Source: Clostridiaceae bacterium (GTDB lineage: Bacteria > Bacillota > Clostridia > Oscillospirales > Acutalibacteraceae). From it: a stretch of 34,462 nt of DNA. Positions 16,717 through 25,163 of this stretch are shown here, in pieces. Location of the stretch: positions 1 through 34,462 of the forward strand of contig CAJGCQ010000003.1 of assembly GCA_904501875.1 (NCBI GenBank), in the 5' to 3' direction. The notes below the pieces were generated by a model. It was not told where the DNA came from, ran no database searches, and was given only the letters and a program-made list of their open reading frames with translations. The translations under genes and the position numbers were made by a program. Within the stretch, counting starts at the first letter, position 1, and each line of letters begins with the position of its first letter.

Positions 16717-17816
16717 TCATCTTCACCCTTTAATATTACTTCTTTTTCAAAGCTGCCCGCTATTCTTATGCTGCTGCACTTATCTTTAAGCTCATTAAGC
16801 ATTTCCCTGCCCTTTTCGCTGTTGATATTTCCCTCGCCCTCGGCGTAGAAATAGTAGCTCCAGATAAGCTCCTTTGTGGGTCTTGACTTTAAAGCGCGCA
16901 GGTTAAAGCCGTATTTTCCTATGGTGTTTATCGCTTCACCCAGCGCACCCGCCTCGTTAGATACGGTAAAGAGCATTATAAACTGGTTGTCAGTATCAGA
17001 GGGGTTTTTCGGCGTTTTTGAGAATACCGCAAAGCGGGTTGTGTTACTGCCGCTCTCATTGATATGCGCCTCTAACTTTTTAAGTCCGAAAATCCTTGCC
17101 GCCTCGCTGCTGCCTATTGCGGCGGTATCGTGCCTGCCCATTTCGGCAACCTGCTTTGCGGCAACAGCGGTGTTTACTGCTTCTACAGGCTCAAAGCCGT
17201 GCTCTCTTATGTATTTTGCGCATTGACCCAGCGCCTGTGGGTGGCTTATTACTTTTTTTACCTCGTCCATTGTAGTGCCCTTAACGGCAAGCAGATTTTG
17301 CACAACCTCAATATCGTAAATTCCGTTAATATAAAGGGTGCCGAAGAAGGTTAAATCCATAACCTGTATAACATCGCCGTTATGGCTGTTTTCAATCGGC
17401 AGCACCGCACAGTCGCACTCACCTTTCACCACCGAATCGTACGCCACCTTGAAATTCGGGTACGGAACAGCTGTAGCGTCAGGGAAAATACGGCTTGCGG
17501 CGATGTTTGCAAACGCACCCTCAACACCGCTATAGGCAACCCGCATACCCTCAAGCAATCTATGCTGATATGCCTTTGAAATATCCATATTACTCTGCAA
17601 AAAGCTTACGAAATAAGGCTTAAGGGTTTCGTTTTCTATAAGCTCGGAATTGCGCTTTATAACCTCTGCCTCCCGAGCGGAATCGGTAACCCTAACACCG
17701 TTGGCCTTTTTGTACTCGGCGACCGACTTAACCGCCGCCATACGCTTTTCAAAAAGCTGTGCCATATCTTTATCTATTTCGTTAATTTTCTTTCTTGCCT
17801 TTTCTAAATCAGTCAT
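16713..17816 (-). CDS. pheA: Bifunctional chorismate mutase-prephenate dehydratase
   Basis: Converts chorismate to prephenate and on to phenylpyruvate. 367 residues in three parts: AroQ-type chorismate mutase helix bundle (1-85), prephenate dehydratase (about 91-266, with SHPQAL 191-196 and the catalytic ESGSNTTRF 254-262) and a C-terminal ACT domain (about 278-360) with GALGEAIN and RALKSRP, which in PheA binds Phe for feedback. It also supplies the only chorismate mutase in the operon, so it feeds TyrA too. GGAG precedes the start; it lies 11 bases after the aminotransferase. Confidence 0.96.
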   Translation of the reverse strand: MTDLEKARKKINEIDKDMAQLFEKRMAAVKSVAEYKKANGVRVTDSAREAEVIKRNSELIENETLKPYFVSFLQSNMDISKAYQHRLLEGMRVAYSGVEGAFANIAASRIFPDATAVPYPNFKVAYDSVVKGECDCAVLPIENSHNGDVIQVMDLTFFGTLYINGIYDIEVVQNLLAVKGTTMDEVKKVISHPQALGQCAKYIREHGFEPVEAVNTAVAAKQVAEMGRHDTAAIGSSEAARIFGLKKLEAHINESGSNTTRFAVFSKTPKNPSDTDNQFIMLFTVSNEAGALGEAINTIGKYGFNLRALKSRPTKELIWSYYFYAEGEGNINSEKGREMLNELKDKCSSIRIAGSFEKEVILKGEDE

Positions 17817-17827
17817 AACCGTCTCCG

Positions 17828-19009
17828 TTATTTATATTCTTCTATAAGCGCCTTAAACTTAGGTAAAGCTCGCTTAATTTGGTCTGTTTCAACGCAGTAG
17901 CAAATCCTAACATATCCCTTACAGCCGAAATCGTCGCTCGGGACCAACAAAAGCTCGTATTTTTTAGCCCTGTCGCAAAAAGCATATGCGTCTTCCTCTG
18001 GGGATTTTACAAAGAGGTAAAAGGCGCCGTCTGGCGGAACTACGGTGTAGCCGTATTCTCTAAGAGCATTAAAAAACAGGTCTCGGTTTTTGCGGTAAAC
18101 TGTAAGGTCAGGGAGAACATCTGCGCACTCGCCTACCGTGTACTGTAAAAGACTAGGTGCACAGACAAAGCCAAGTGCCCTGCCCGCACCGCACACCGCT
18201 GCGTATATTTCACCGCTGTTATTAACATTGGGAGAAACAAATATATAGCCTATCCGCTCCCCCGGTAAAGATAGGGACTTACTATAGGAATAGCAAACAA
18301 GGGTGTTATTATAGTATTTCGGAATATAAGGAACGCTCACATCATAAACAAGCTCCCTATAGGGCTCATCGGCAATTATATAAATATCATTGTCGTATTC
18401 CGCCTGTTTTTTATTAAGCAAGGATGCGAGCTTAATTACAGTCTCTTCCGTAAATACCGCACCTGTCGGGTTGTTTGGCGAATTTACTATTATTGCCTTA
18501 GTTTTATCATTAATCGCCTTCTCAAGGGCGGTAAAATCGATTTGAAAATCGCCCTCGCAGCACAAAACTTCAATAAGCTTTGCTCCCGCCTTTTCTGCAA
18601 AAATTCGGTATTCGGGAAAGAAAGGTGCTAAAACTATAACCTCGTCCCCGAAGTTTACAACAGCATTAAGGCTTACTGTAAGGGATGCCGCCGCACCGCA
18701 GGTGATATAAACAAGGTTGGGGTCTGCCTTAAAATCAAATTTTTTCTCAATATGCTCCGCTATTGATTGCCTTACGGTGAAATCCCCCTGAGCGGAAGTG
18801 TAGCCGTGAAGTGCGACGGGGTCTTTCTCCCTTATTAAACGCTCCATTGTATCGGTAACCTCTTTGGGCGCGGGGACGCTTGGATTGCCGATAGAAAAAT
18901 CGAAGACATTTTCCGCACCGATTTCGGCTTTTCTAAGCTTTGCATATTCAAAAATTTCCCGTATGACCGAGCGTTTTTTGCCAAGTCCCGCCATTTTTTC
19001 GTTGATCAC
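17828..19009 (-). CDS. PLP-dependent class I/II aminotransferase, probably for Phe/Tyr
   Basis: Fold-type I aminotransferase; SPNNPTG, IIADEPYREL, the PLP lysine in YSYSKSLSLPGERIGY and the C-terminal RICYC mark the family. First gene of the aromatic operon, so the likely job is transamination of phenylpyruvate and 4-hydroxyphenylpyruvate; substrate is inferred from context only. The frame extends upstream to 19057, but that part runs through the attenuator hairpin. GTG 19009 has GGGGTGA seven bases ahead (counting from the G run) and gives 393 residues. I therefore take GTG 19009 as the start. Confidence 0.9.
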   Translation of the reverse strand: MINEKMAGLGKKRSVIREIFEYAKLRKAEIGAENVFDFSIGNPSVPAPKEVTDTMERLIREKDPVALHGYTSAQGDFTVRQSIAEHIEKKFDFKADPNLVYITCGAAASLTVSLNAVVNFGDEVIVLAPFFPEYRIFAEKAGAKLIEVLCCEGDFQIDFTALEKAINDKTKAIIVNSPNNPTGAVFTEETVIKLASLLNKKQAEYDNDIYIIADEPYRELVYDVSVPYIPKYYNNTLVCYSYSKSLSLPGERIGYIFVSPNVNNSGEIYAAVCGAGRALGFVCAPSLLQYTVGECADVLPDLTVYRKNRDLFFNALREYGYTVVPPDGAFYLFVKSPEEDAYAFCDRAKKYELLLVPSDDFGCKGYVRICYCVETDQIKRALPKFKALIEEYK

Positions 19010-19025
19010 CGTTTCACCCCTTTTC

Positions 19026-19076
19026 AAAAATAAGCCCGCAATACTCATAGCATACACGCATGAGCGATTGCGGGCT
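19026..19076 (-). terminator. Attenuator terminator in the aromatic-operon leader
   Basis: A 10-bp stem AGCCCGCAAT/ATTGCGGGCT (19033-19042 with 19067-19076) is extended by CTCAT/ATGAG (19044-19048 with 19060-19064) and followed on the minus strand by TATTTTT (19032-19026). It lies between the leader peptide and the first structural gene, so termination here would silence the operon. Confidence 0.85.
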
Positions 19077-19096
19077 GTCCGTACAACAAATAAAGA

Positions 19097-19165
19097 CTAA
19101 GCTTTATGGGCGCACAGGCAGTCCGTACTATAGTAATAAAATCGATAAGCTATATAACCGAACAC
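19097..19165 (-). CDS. Putative Phe/Tyr-rich leader peptide of the aromatic operon
   Basis: A 22-codon frame from GTG 19165 to TAG 19099-19097. It starts MFGYIAYRFYYY and ends in DCLCAHKA. Residues 2, 4, 7, 9, 10, 11 and 12 are aromatic (two Phe, five Tyr), with no Trp. AAAGGGTGG (19180-19172) sits five bases upstream as a Shine-Dalgarno; an in-frame GTG at 19174 overlaps it. The stop is 20 bases before the terminator hairpin. This matches the layout of PheL-type leader peptides: stalling at Phe/Tyr codons would change leader folding. The sequence is not related to E. coli PheL. The competing antiterminator pairing could not be resolved by eye. Confidence 0.65.
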   Translation of the reverse strand: MFGYIAYRFYYYSTDCLCAHKA

Positions 19166-19198
19166 ACCGTCCACCCTTTCTTCTCAAAACTAAAAAAT

Positions 19199-19227
19199 AT
19201 TTTAACCTATTTTTTCCCTTTTGTCAA
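19199..19227 (-). promoter_or_regulatory. Promoter of the aromatic amino acid operon
   Basis: -35 TTGACA (19227-19222), 17-base spacer, -10 TAAAAT (19204-19199). Transcription would start near 19192, giving a leader of about 180 bases before the aminotransferase start. Confidence 0.85.
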
Positions 19228-19277
19228 TAGATAAAACAAAATCTTCTTTAACAATTTAAAGCTTTAAATCGCTAAAC

Positions 19278-20300
19278 TTATTCCACAATCAATTCTCTAA
19301 TAGAACGGAGCTGATAATCCACATTTTTAAGCATATGGGGCTTTTTAAGAGCCACCGCCGCTCCCTTTACAACGCTGTGTGCAGGGTCCTCAAGTGGATG
19401 CACCTCAATATTTAGATATTCTGTGAGCTTTTCGGTAAGTCCCATTAGCTGAGAGCCGCCGCCTGTTAAGTACATTCCGTCCTCTGTAATATCCGCCACC
19501 AAATCCGGGTCGGTGCGGTTTAATACCTTTCTTATAGCGTTACAGATTGTATCAACCGTCTCGGAAATTGCGTCGTAAACCTCGCCCGAGGAAATTTCGA
19601 AGCTTTCAGGCAAGCCCGAAAATACATTTCTCCCCTTTGCAACTATCGCAATCTCAATATCCCGCTTTACAGCCGTGCCGATTTTCATTTTAATCATTTC
19701 CGCCGTAAGAGGTCCTATTTCAATATTGTATTCCTTGCGGACATATCTTATAATCTGTGCGTCAATGTCCGACGAGGCGGTTTTAAAGGATTCACAAACC
19801 GCAATTCCCCCAAGGGAAATAACGGCAATATCGGTTGTACCCGCACCTATATCTACAATAAGCGTACCCCTTGGCTTTGAAAAATCAAGACCTAAGCCAA
19901 AGGCCACCGCAAGAGGACCCTCTATTATCGTAACATTTCGACCTCCCGCCGATTCAACCACATTAGAAAGGGAGTGGTGTTGAAGTTCTGTAAGTCCCGC
20001 AGGGAGAGTTGCCATAATTCGTGGGCGCATAATACGGTTACCGAAGGCCTGTTGCATATAATTTTTAAGCATTATTTCCGCAATGTCATAATCCGAAATA
20101 ACCCCCCGCTCAATGGGGGAAACGCTCACAAGACTGTCAGGCGTTCTGCCTATTGTCTGTTTAGCCTTCTCGCCGAAGTAGACAGGCTCCCAGGTCTCGC
20201 TGTCCACCGTCACAACATTGGGCAGCTCCAGCACAACCTTTGAGCTTGAAAAAATAACCGTTTTTGAAGATCCTAAATCTATTCCTATATCAGTCGCCAT
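19278..20300 (-). CDS. MreB/Mbl-like actin-family cytoskeletal ATPase
   Basis: 340 residues with actin-fold phosphate loops: IGIDLGSSKTVIF near the N-terminus, LIVDIGAGTTDIAVISLGG (about 167-185) and the adenosine motif YLTGGGSQLMGL near 280. MreB homologues polymerise under the membrane and guide lateral wall synthesis. The first loop reads GSSKT instead of the usual GTANT, so this is probably a divergent paralogue rather than the main MreB; no mreC or mreD follows. GGGG lies six bases before ATG 20300. A structured leader of about 180 bases precedes it. Confidence 0.88.
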   Translation of the reverse strand: MATDIGIDLGSSKTVIFSSSKVVLELPNVVTVDSETWEPVYFGEKAKQTIGRTPDSLVSVSPIERGVISDYDIAEIMLKNYMQQAFGNRIMRPRIMATLPAGLTELQHHSLSNVVESAGGRNVTIIEGPLAVAFGLGLDFSKPRGTLIVDIGAGTTDIAVISLGGIAVCESFKTASSDIDAQIIRYVRKEYNIEIGPLTAEMIKMKIGTAVKRDIEIAIVAKGRNVFSGLPESFEISSGEVYDAISETVDTICNAIRKVLNRTDPDLVADITEDGMYLTGGGSQLMGLTEKLTEYLNIEVHPLEDPAHSVVKGAAVALKKPHMLKNVDYQLRSIRELIVE

Positions 20301-20503
20301 ATGAATCCCCTTTCCGCCGCTAAAGCGTCAGCACAAATAGGTTATGAAATCTCCGTTAGCGGCGAATGGAGATTAAACCGGTATGTTTTGCGGTTGCCTT
20401 TTAATTTTATAAAAGGCGAGCGGAGCGCCGTCCCTATATTGTCATTAGCGTGATTTTTCACGCTAATCCTCAATTCAATGTAATATATTCATTATACCAT
20501 TGT
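20301..20503 (-). promoter_or_regulatory. Promoter and structured 5' leader of the MreB-like gene
   Basis: An extended -10 TGGTATAAT (TATAAT at 20496-20491) with no clear -35 lies next to the end of comF. Downstream come a perfect 10-bp hairpin with TTTT loop (20444-20467) and a second hairpin, ATCTCC/GGAGAT (20349-20354 with 20368-20373). The loop of the second contains TTAGCGGCG (20356-20364, plus strand), which is complementary to CGCCGCTAA (20315-20323) immediately next to the ribosome binding site. The last two pairings exclude each other sterically, so translational control is possible. Confidence 0.5.
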
Positions 20504-21220
20504 TTACAGCTTTTTACCAGCATTATTTTTCTCTCTGACGCTTATAAGTGCCGTAACGCAGTAAACTCCGTCAGCACCACTTAAATAAAGCTGTTTTGCG
20601 CACTCGTCCAGTGTTGCGCCGGTGGTCTTTATATCATCTACAAGCAAAAGCTTTTTGCCCTTAGCGCCCGCTTTAGCCTTATAACGCCCCTTAACATTCC
20701 CGAATCGCTCTTTGCCGAATAAATCGTGCTGTCTTTTGCCCTTCTTTAAGCAGACAAGTGTATCAGCAATAGGAAGACCGAGAACTACAGCAATTTTTTC
20801 AGCCAGCACTCGGCTTTGGTTAAAACCTCTTTTCAAAAAACGAGACCTGTGCATAGGCACAAATGTAACGGCATCAAATCGGATATTTCGGTATTCATTT
20901 TTAACGCACAGAGCCATCTGCTCGGCAAAATAATCAGCGTTAGAAATCCTCTTAGCGAATTTAAAGGAATAAACCCCAAGTCTTGCGGTATCCTTATTCT
21001 TAAAAGGAGCTATTAACCCGTCAAAGTGAAATACAAGGTGCTGACATTCGCAATCAGGCTCTTCACTTCCGCAAAGAATACAGCGTTTAAGAGGATTAAA
21101 GGGCATTAGCATTTCTCGGCAGTAATCGCAAAGCGGCTCACCGCCCTCGGTCACCTCACCGCAGGCGGCGCAGGTCATGGGGAAAAACGCCTCTTTAATA
21201 AGGCTCATTAAGGCTTTCAT
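20504..21220 (-). CDS. comF: ComF-family phosphoribosyltransferase-like protein
   Basis: 238 residues. The N-terminal zinc module has cysteines at 17/20, 31/34, 47/50 and about 57/59. The PRT domain carries the PRPP-loop LLLVDDIKTTGATL (191-204). ComF-type proteins are linked to DNA uptake in competent bacteria and are kept in many species not known to be transformable. It overlaps the recD2 end by 26 bases, matching a DNA-processing theme. An ATG at 21208 is an alternative start. Confidence 0.9.
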   Translation of the reverse strand: MKALMSLIKEAFFPMTCAACGEVTEGGEPLCDYCREMLMPFNPLKRCILCGSEEPDCECQHLVFHFDGLIAPFKNKDTARLGVYSFKFAKRISNADYFAEQMALCVKNEYRNIRFDAVTFVPMHRSRFLKRGFNQSRVLAEKIAVVLGLPIADTLVCLKKGKRQHDLFGKERFGNVKGRYKAKAGAKGKKLLLVDDIKTTGATLDECAKQLYLSGADGVYCVTALISVREKNNAGKKL

Positions 21221-23435
21221 AGGCGCTGTCTTCCTTTAAAAACTGTTTAAGCATTGTGTATCTTAATGTTTTGCGGTCATTCGCAACCATATCCGTCCAT
21301 ACATTATCGTTTCCCACCGCCACCAACAGCTTTTTTGCCCTTGTTACGGCGGTATACAGAAGATTTCGGTACTTAAGCTTTTGGGGAACATCGAAAAGCG
21401 GCAAAACAACGCAAGTATACTCACTTCCCTGACTTTTATGTACCGTGACCGCATAGGCGAGCTCTAACTGTGCCAAATCCTCCGAAAAATAGGTGGCAAC
21501 CCTATCGTCAAAGCGCACCTTTAAAACGCCGCCCCGCTTATCAATATCGGTAATAAATCCCACATCTCCGTTAAAGACACCTGTGCCGTATTCGCCGTTA
21601 TCCCGTCTATACTGCAAGTCATAGTTATTTTTTATCTGCATAACCTTATCGCCCTCCCGCAGGTAAATACCCTTAAAGGAAAGCTGTTGTTTGCCTGATG
21701 TGTTCGGATTAAGGACGGTTTGCAGAATATTGTTAAGATTCACTGTGCCCGTCTCGGTCATTCTTGAGGGGCAAAGCACCTGAATATCACGAATGGGGTC
21801 AAAGCCATAAGCATTAGGCAAGCGTTCCGACACAAGCTCAAGCACCGTATTGCTTACCGAAAAGCTATCCTGCCGTCTTAAAAAGAAGCAATCCGATTCA
21901 TTTGATGAAAAATCAGGGCTTTCTCCGTTAATAATAGCGTGGGCGTTGGTTACAATTTTGCTTTTTCCTGCCTGCCTGAACACCTTTTCAAGGCGTATTG
22001 AGGGAAAAATATCCGACAACAAAATATCATTAAGCACATTTCCTGCGCCCACGGCGGGCAGCTGGTCTGAGTCCCCCACCAAAATTATACGGCAAGAAAG
22101 CCTTAGCGCCTTTAATAGGCTGTCAAAAAGCAATGCGTCTATCATTGAGGCTTCGTCCACTATAATAACATCGCAGTTAAGAGGGTTTTTCTCATTACGG
22201 GAAAATTGTTGCTTGTCCCCTTCTCCCCACTCAACCTCCAAAAGGCGGTGAATGGTTTTGGCTTCTCTTCCCGTAAGCTCGGTCATACGCTTTGCCGCCC
22301 TGCCTGTGGGGGCGGCAAGCTCAAGGTCAAGATTGCGGTTTTCAAAAAGGCTTATTATCGCATTAAGAGTTGTGGTTTTACCTGTACCCGGGCCGCCCGT
22401 TAAAACAAGTATACCGCTTGAAAAAGCCTCAAAAATAGCCTGTTTTTGCAAATCCTCAAATTCTATGCCAAGCTTGCGCTCAACATTTTCAATTTCAAGC
22501 GGGTCAACCGTGACGGCTTTGTCTATGTATCTTTTTACCGAAACAAGCCTAGCGGCTATATGCTCCTCCGCCGAATAATATTCGGGTATTGAAAGATATT
22601 CCGTGCCGTTCACGGTTTTTGATTTTATTCTAAAGCACTCTGCAAGGCGGTCACAGCAGTCCTCTACCGTATCATAGCTGCATTCAAGCAGTTTTTCCGC
22701 CACCTCACAAAGCTTTGCACGGGGAAGACAGGTGTGTCCGTTTGCAAGGTTTTTTCTAAGTACATATTCTACCCCTGCAGAAACCCTTAACTCGCTGTTT
22801 TTATCAAAGGACATATCCTCGGCTATATCCTCCGCCGTCTCAAAGCGGAAATCAATACCCTCCTCGCACAATGAGTAAGGATTGCTCTTAATCATATCGA
22901 TGGATTTATCCCCAAATCGGCGGTAAATAGCAAGACATTTGTCAGGTGTAGCGCCGTATTTTGAGAGCATCATCATAATATCTCTTACGCCGTACTGCTT
23001 TTGGTATTCTTCCGACAGTTGCTTTGCCTTAGAGAGGGTTATTCCCTTTATTGTTGCTAAATCCTCCGGTCTGTTTTGAATTACATCAAGAGTATCCCCA
23101 CCGAATTTCTCAACGATTTTTTGCGCAGTTGCAGGACCTATTCCCCTAATCGCACCCGAGGAAAGATAACGCAAAATCGCCGCAGAATTAGCGGGAGCTT
23201 TACGCTCAAAATGCCGAGCCTTAAACTGCTCGCCGTAGGACGGATGAACAGTATATTCGCCGTAAAAGACCGCCTCATCTCCTTCGGTAAGGAAGGGCAA
23301 AACACCCACTACCGTTTGGCTCTTGCCGTCTATTCGTACCTCAGCTACTGTATAGCTGTTGCTTTCGTTTCGGTATGTGATTCTTTCAACAGTCCCTTTA
23401 ATTTCTTTAACCGAATCAGTTAAAGCCTCCTCCAT
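21195..23435 (-). CDS. recD2: RecD2 family 5'-3' DNA helicase
   Basis: SF1B helicase not associated with RecBC, implicated in repair and fork maintenance. 746 residues: N-terminal OB-like segment, helix-hairpin-helix repeats (around GAIRGIGPATAQKI, 94-107, and further), Walker A GGPGTGKT (347-354), PTGRAAKRM (376-384), DEAS (427-430), GDSDQLPAVGAGN and the C-terminal VTVHKSQGSEY that is the classic RecD motif. AGGAGG lies 12 bases before ATG 23435. It follows a small membrane protein gene by 19 bases. Confidence 0.95.
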   Translation of the reverse strand: MEEALTDSVKEIKGTVERITYRNESNSYTVAEVRIDGKSQTVVGVLPFLTEGDEAVFYGEYTVHPSYGEQFKARHFERKAPANSAAILRYLSSGAIRGIGPATAQKIVEKFGGDTLDVIQNRPEDLATIKGITLSKAKQLSEEYQKQYGVRDIMMMLSKYGATPDKCLAIYRRFGDKSIDMIKSNPYSLCEEGIDFRFETAEDIAEDMSFDKNSELRVSAGVEYVLRKNLANGHTCLPRAKLCEVAEKLLECSYDTVEDCCDRLAECFRIKSKTVNGTEYLSIPEYYSAEEHIAARLVSVKRYIDKAVTVDPLEIENVERKLGIEFEDLQKQAIFEAFSSGILVLTGGPGTGKTTTLNAIISLFENRNLDLELAAPTGRAAKRMTELTGREAKTIHRLLEVEWGEGDKQQFSRNEKNPLNCDVIIVDEASMIDALLFDSLLKALRLSCRIILVGDSDQLPAVGAGNVLNDILLSDIFPSIRLEKVFRQAGKSKIVTNAHAIINGESPDFSSNESDCFFLRRQDSFSVSNTVLELVSERLPNAYGFDPIRDIQVLCPSRMTETGTVNLNNILQTVLNPNTSGKQQLSFKGIYLREGDKVMQIKNNYDLQYRRDNGEYGTGVFNGDVGFITDIDKRGGVLKVRFDDRVATYFSEDLAQLELAYAVTVHKSQGSEYTCVVLPLFDVPQKLKYRNLLYTAVTRAKKLLVAVGNDNVWTDMVANDRKTLRYTMLKQFLKEDSAYESLNEPY

Positions 23436-23454
23436 TTTCAGCGTTTCCCTCCTT

Positions 23455-23793
23455 TTATTTTAAACTTTCAGTTTTTCTTTTAAGGTCATATAAAGTGCAG
23501 TAGTCTACCCCGTTTTTTTCTGCGATATAACGGCAGGCCTTGTCACTCTTCTCCGAAATCCCGCTATTAACCGCTATAATATAATCAGAATAGGCTTTTC
23601 CCAACCACTTTTGTTGTTCTATAGCAAAGGCAAGCTGTTGTTCGGCATCTTCGCCCTTTAAAAAGACCACCGAATATGTAACCGCCTTCCTATGCGGCGA
23701 GGCTAAACGAAGATTAATTTCGTGCATAAGCTCCGCAAGTCCCAAGACCGAGAGAAAAAGAACAACCGCCAGCGCAATATATTTGATTATCAT
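23455..23793 (-). CDS. Small membrane-anchored protein of unknown function
   Basis: 112 residues: one N-terminal hydrophobic segment (about 4-23) then a mixed helical soluble part with two cysteines near the C-terminus (YIAEKNGVDYCTLYDL). I do not recognise a family. AGGGGTG precedes ATG 23793. It is just upstream of recD2 on the same strand and after the cdaR terminator, so it is probably the first gene of a recD2-comF transcript. Confidence 0.7.
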   Translation of the reverse strand: MIIKYIALAVVLFLSVLGLAELMHEINLRLASPHRKAVTYSVVFLKGEDAEQQLAFAIEQQKWLGKAYSDYIIAVNSGISEKSDKACRYIAEKNGVDYCTLYDLKRKTESLK

Positions 23794-23838
23794 ATTTTCA
23801 CCCCTTTATACATTCTATTCAGGAAGTGAAAAAATGCT

Positions 23839-23870
23839 AAAATAAAGGGCCTTTTAAGCCCTTTATTTTT
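23839..23870 (-). terminator. Terminator after cdaR
   Basis: A perfect 12-bp stem (23839-23850 with 23858-23869) and 7-base loop, with A/T-rich outer arms, four bases from the cdaR stop. It separates cdaA-cdaR from the downstream recD2 group. Confidence 0.8.
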
Positions 23871-23873
23871 GAT

Positions 23874-25163
23874 TTATTTTATTTTTACCGTTGTGCTGTA
23901 GGAGCCTACCTGCCAAATATTATTATAAGAATCCGAGCCTATAGTAACCGTTACCGTATGCTCGCCCGCCGCCTTGTCGGACAAATCCACAAAGGCGTAG
24001 AGCTTATCGCCCTTAAGCTTTGAAATGACATTTTTAGGCCCGCAGATTTTTACATTTCTTATAGCCGTATCGCTTTTAGCGCTTAAGCCCGAAGAAAGTC
24101 CCTTACAGCGAATACTTGATACCGTAAAGGTTTTCTCGGCATAATCAGAGGTGTCCACCGTGACGGTGAAATGCTCAATAGAGTCAAGCAGTCTTACACC
24201 GTCCGGGAGCTTCGGCGATACATCAAACTTATTTGATGAACAGGAAACCGAGGTGATATCTATTGCAGAAAGGGTGACCTGGGTTATTTTATCAATTGCC
24301 TCAGGCTTTCCGATAACCGTAACCGTCTGGTGATCGACACTGTAGCCTATACTGCTTTTTTGGAAACCATCGGGCAAATTTGTAAAGTCGGCAACCACCG
24401 GAACTGTTATGCTTTTAGAGATAGGAACCGTAACCTTAACCGCTTTTTCATTTAAGGTCAGATTAGTCATATCTATAGCCTCGCCTGCTTCGTTAAAAAG
24501 GCGTATTTCTGCGTCATAGGTAGTGCTTTCCCTAAGGATTTCATTAACCGAAGCATAAGCTTCAACCGTTGCTATTTCATTAATAACCGTGCGCGGGCCT
24601 TTGATAGTTATCGTATCACTTTCGGTTCCGCTTACTACAGCCGTCTCCGCAATAAGACCTTCTATAGCGCTTGCACCCTCAGCACGGGCCTTAACGGTGA
24701 ATTCCTTAGTATCAACATAATCAAACTGCACATCAACCGTTGCGGGGGATATGCTTATAAACTCATAATCCGAGACCGCGGTGTTTTTTCCGCCCGAAAC
24801 CTCAAGCTGATACTCGCCCGGTGCGTTAATTGCAGCGGCTGAGGCGTAAACATAAAAATCTCCCGGCTGCAAAGCAGAGACAACATAGCTCGGTCCCTTT
24901 ATGGTAACCGTGAATTTTTGCGATGAAATATCCTCTATAATTTCCATACCGTTTTCGGAAACAAAGGTGTTTTCAAGATTAATGTTTATAGGGATATCGG
25001 TAAATGTTCGGTCAATATCAGGATTCTGGCTAATCATAATAACAAGCCAAAAAATAAAGGCGGTTATAAGCGAAAGCGGAATAGTAAACCGCTTATTGTA
25101 AAGCAGTTTTTTCAATGAAAATTTAGCTGGAAGGTTAATTTTCCGTTTCATCTGCCTTTTCAT
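23874..25163 (-). CDS. cdaR: CdaR (YbbR-domain regulator of the c-di-AMP cyclase)
   Basis: 429 residues: basic N-terminus, one membrane segment (about 27-45), then roughly four YbbR repeats of about 85 residues, each ending in a beta-rich VTVxGP or VTV stretch (for example VTIKGPSYVV, ITIKGPRTVI, VTVIGKPEAI, VKICGPKNVI). YbbR/CdaR proteins sit on the outer face of the membrane and modulate CdaA. It overlaps cdaA by 29 bases. ATG 25151 is an alternative start. glmM, usually the third gene of this operon, is absent. Confidence 0.93.
   Translation of the reverse strand: MKRQMKRKINLPAKFSLKKLLYNKRFTIPLSLITAFIFWLVIMISQNPDIDRTFTDIPININLENTFVSENGMEIIEDISSQKFTVTIKGPSYVVSALQPGDFYVYASAAAINAPGEYQLEVSGGKNTAVSDYEFISISPATVDVQFDYVDTKEFTVKARAEGASAIEGLIAETAVVSGTESDTITIKGPRTVINEIATVEAYASVNEILRESTTYDAEIRLFNEAGEAIDMTNLTLNEKAVKVTVPISKSITVPVVADFTNLPDGFQKSSIGYSVDHQTVTVIGKPEAIDKITQVTLSAIDITSVSCSSNKFDVSPKLPDGVRLLDSIEHFTVTVDTSDYAEKTFTVSSIRCKGLSSGLSAKSDTAIRNVKICGPKNVISKLKGDKLYAFVDLSDKAAGEHTVTVTIGSDSYNNIWQVGSYSTTVKIK

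Noticed and set aside
19009..19057. Upstream extension of the aminotransferase to ATG 19057
   Set aside because: The extra 16 codons lie in the attenuator hairpin; GTG 19009 has a well-placed ribosome binding site and gives the normal N-terminus.
19014..19061. Alternative leader frame (ATG 19061) with two Tyr and one Phe codons
   Set aside because: It has no ribosome binding site, lies inside the terminator hairpin, and its aromatic codons are not clustered.
19172..19192. AGGGTGG-like sequence in the aromatic leader resembling the T-box core
   Set aside because: It lies near the predicted 5' end, more than 90 bases from the terminator, and lacks the ACCGCG continuation. It reads better as the Shine-Dalgarno of the leader peptide.
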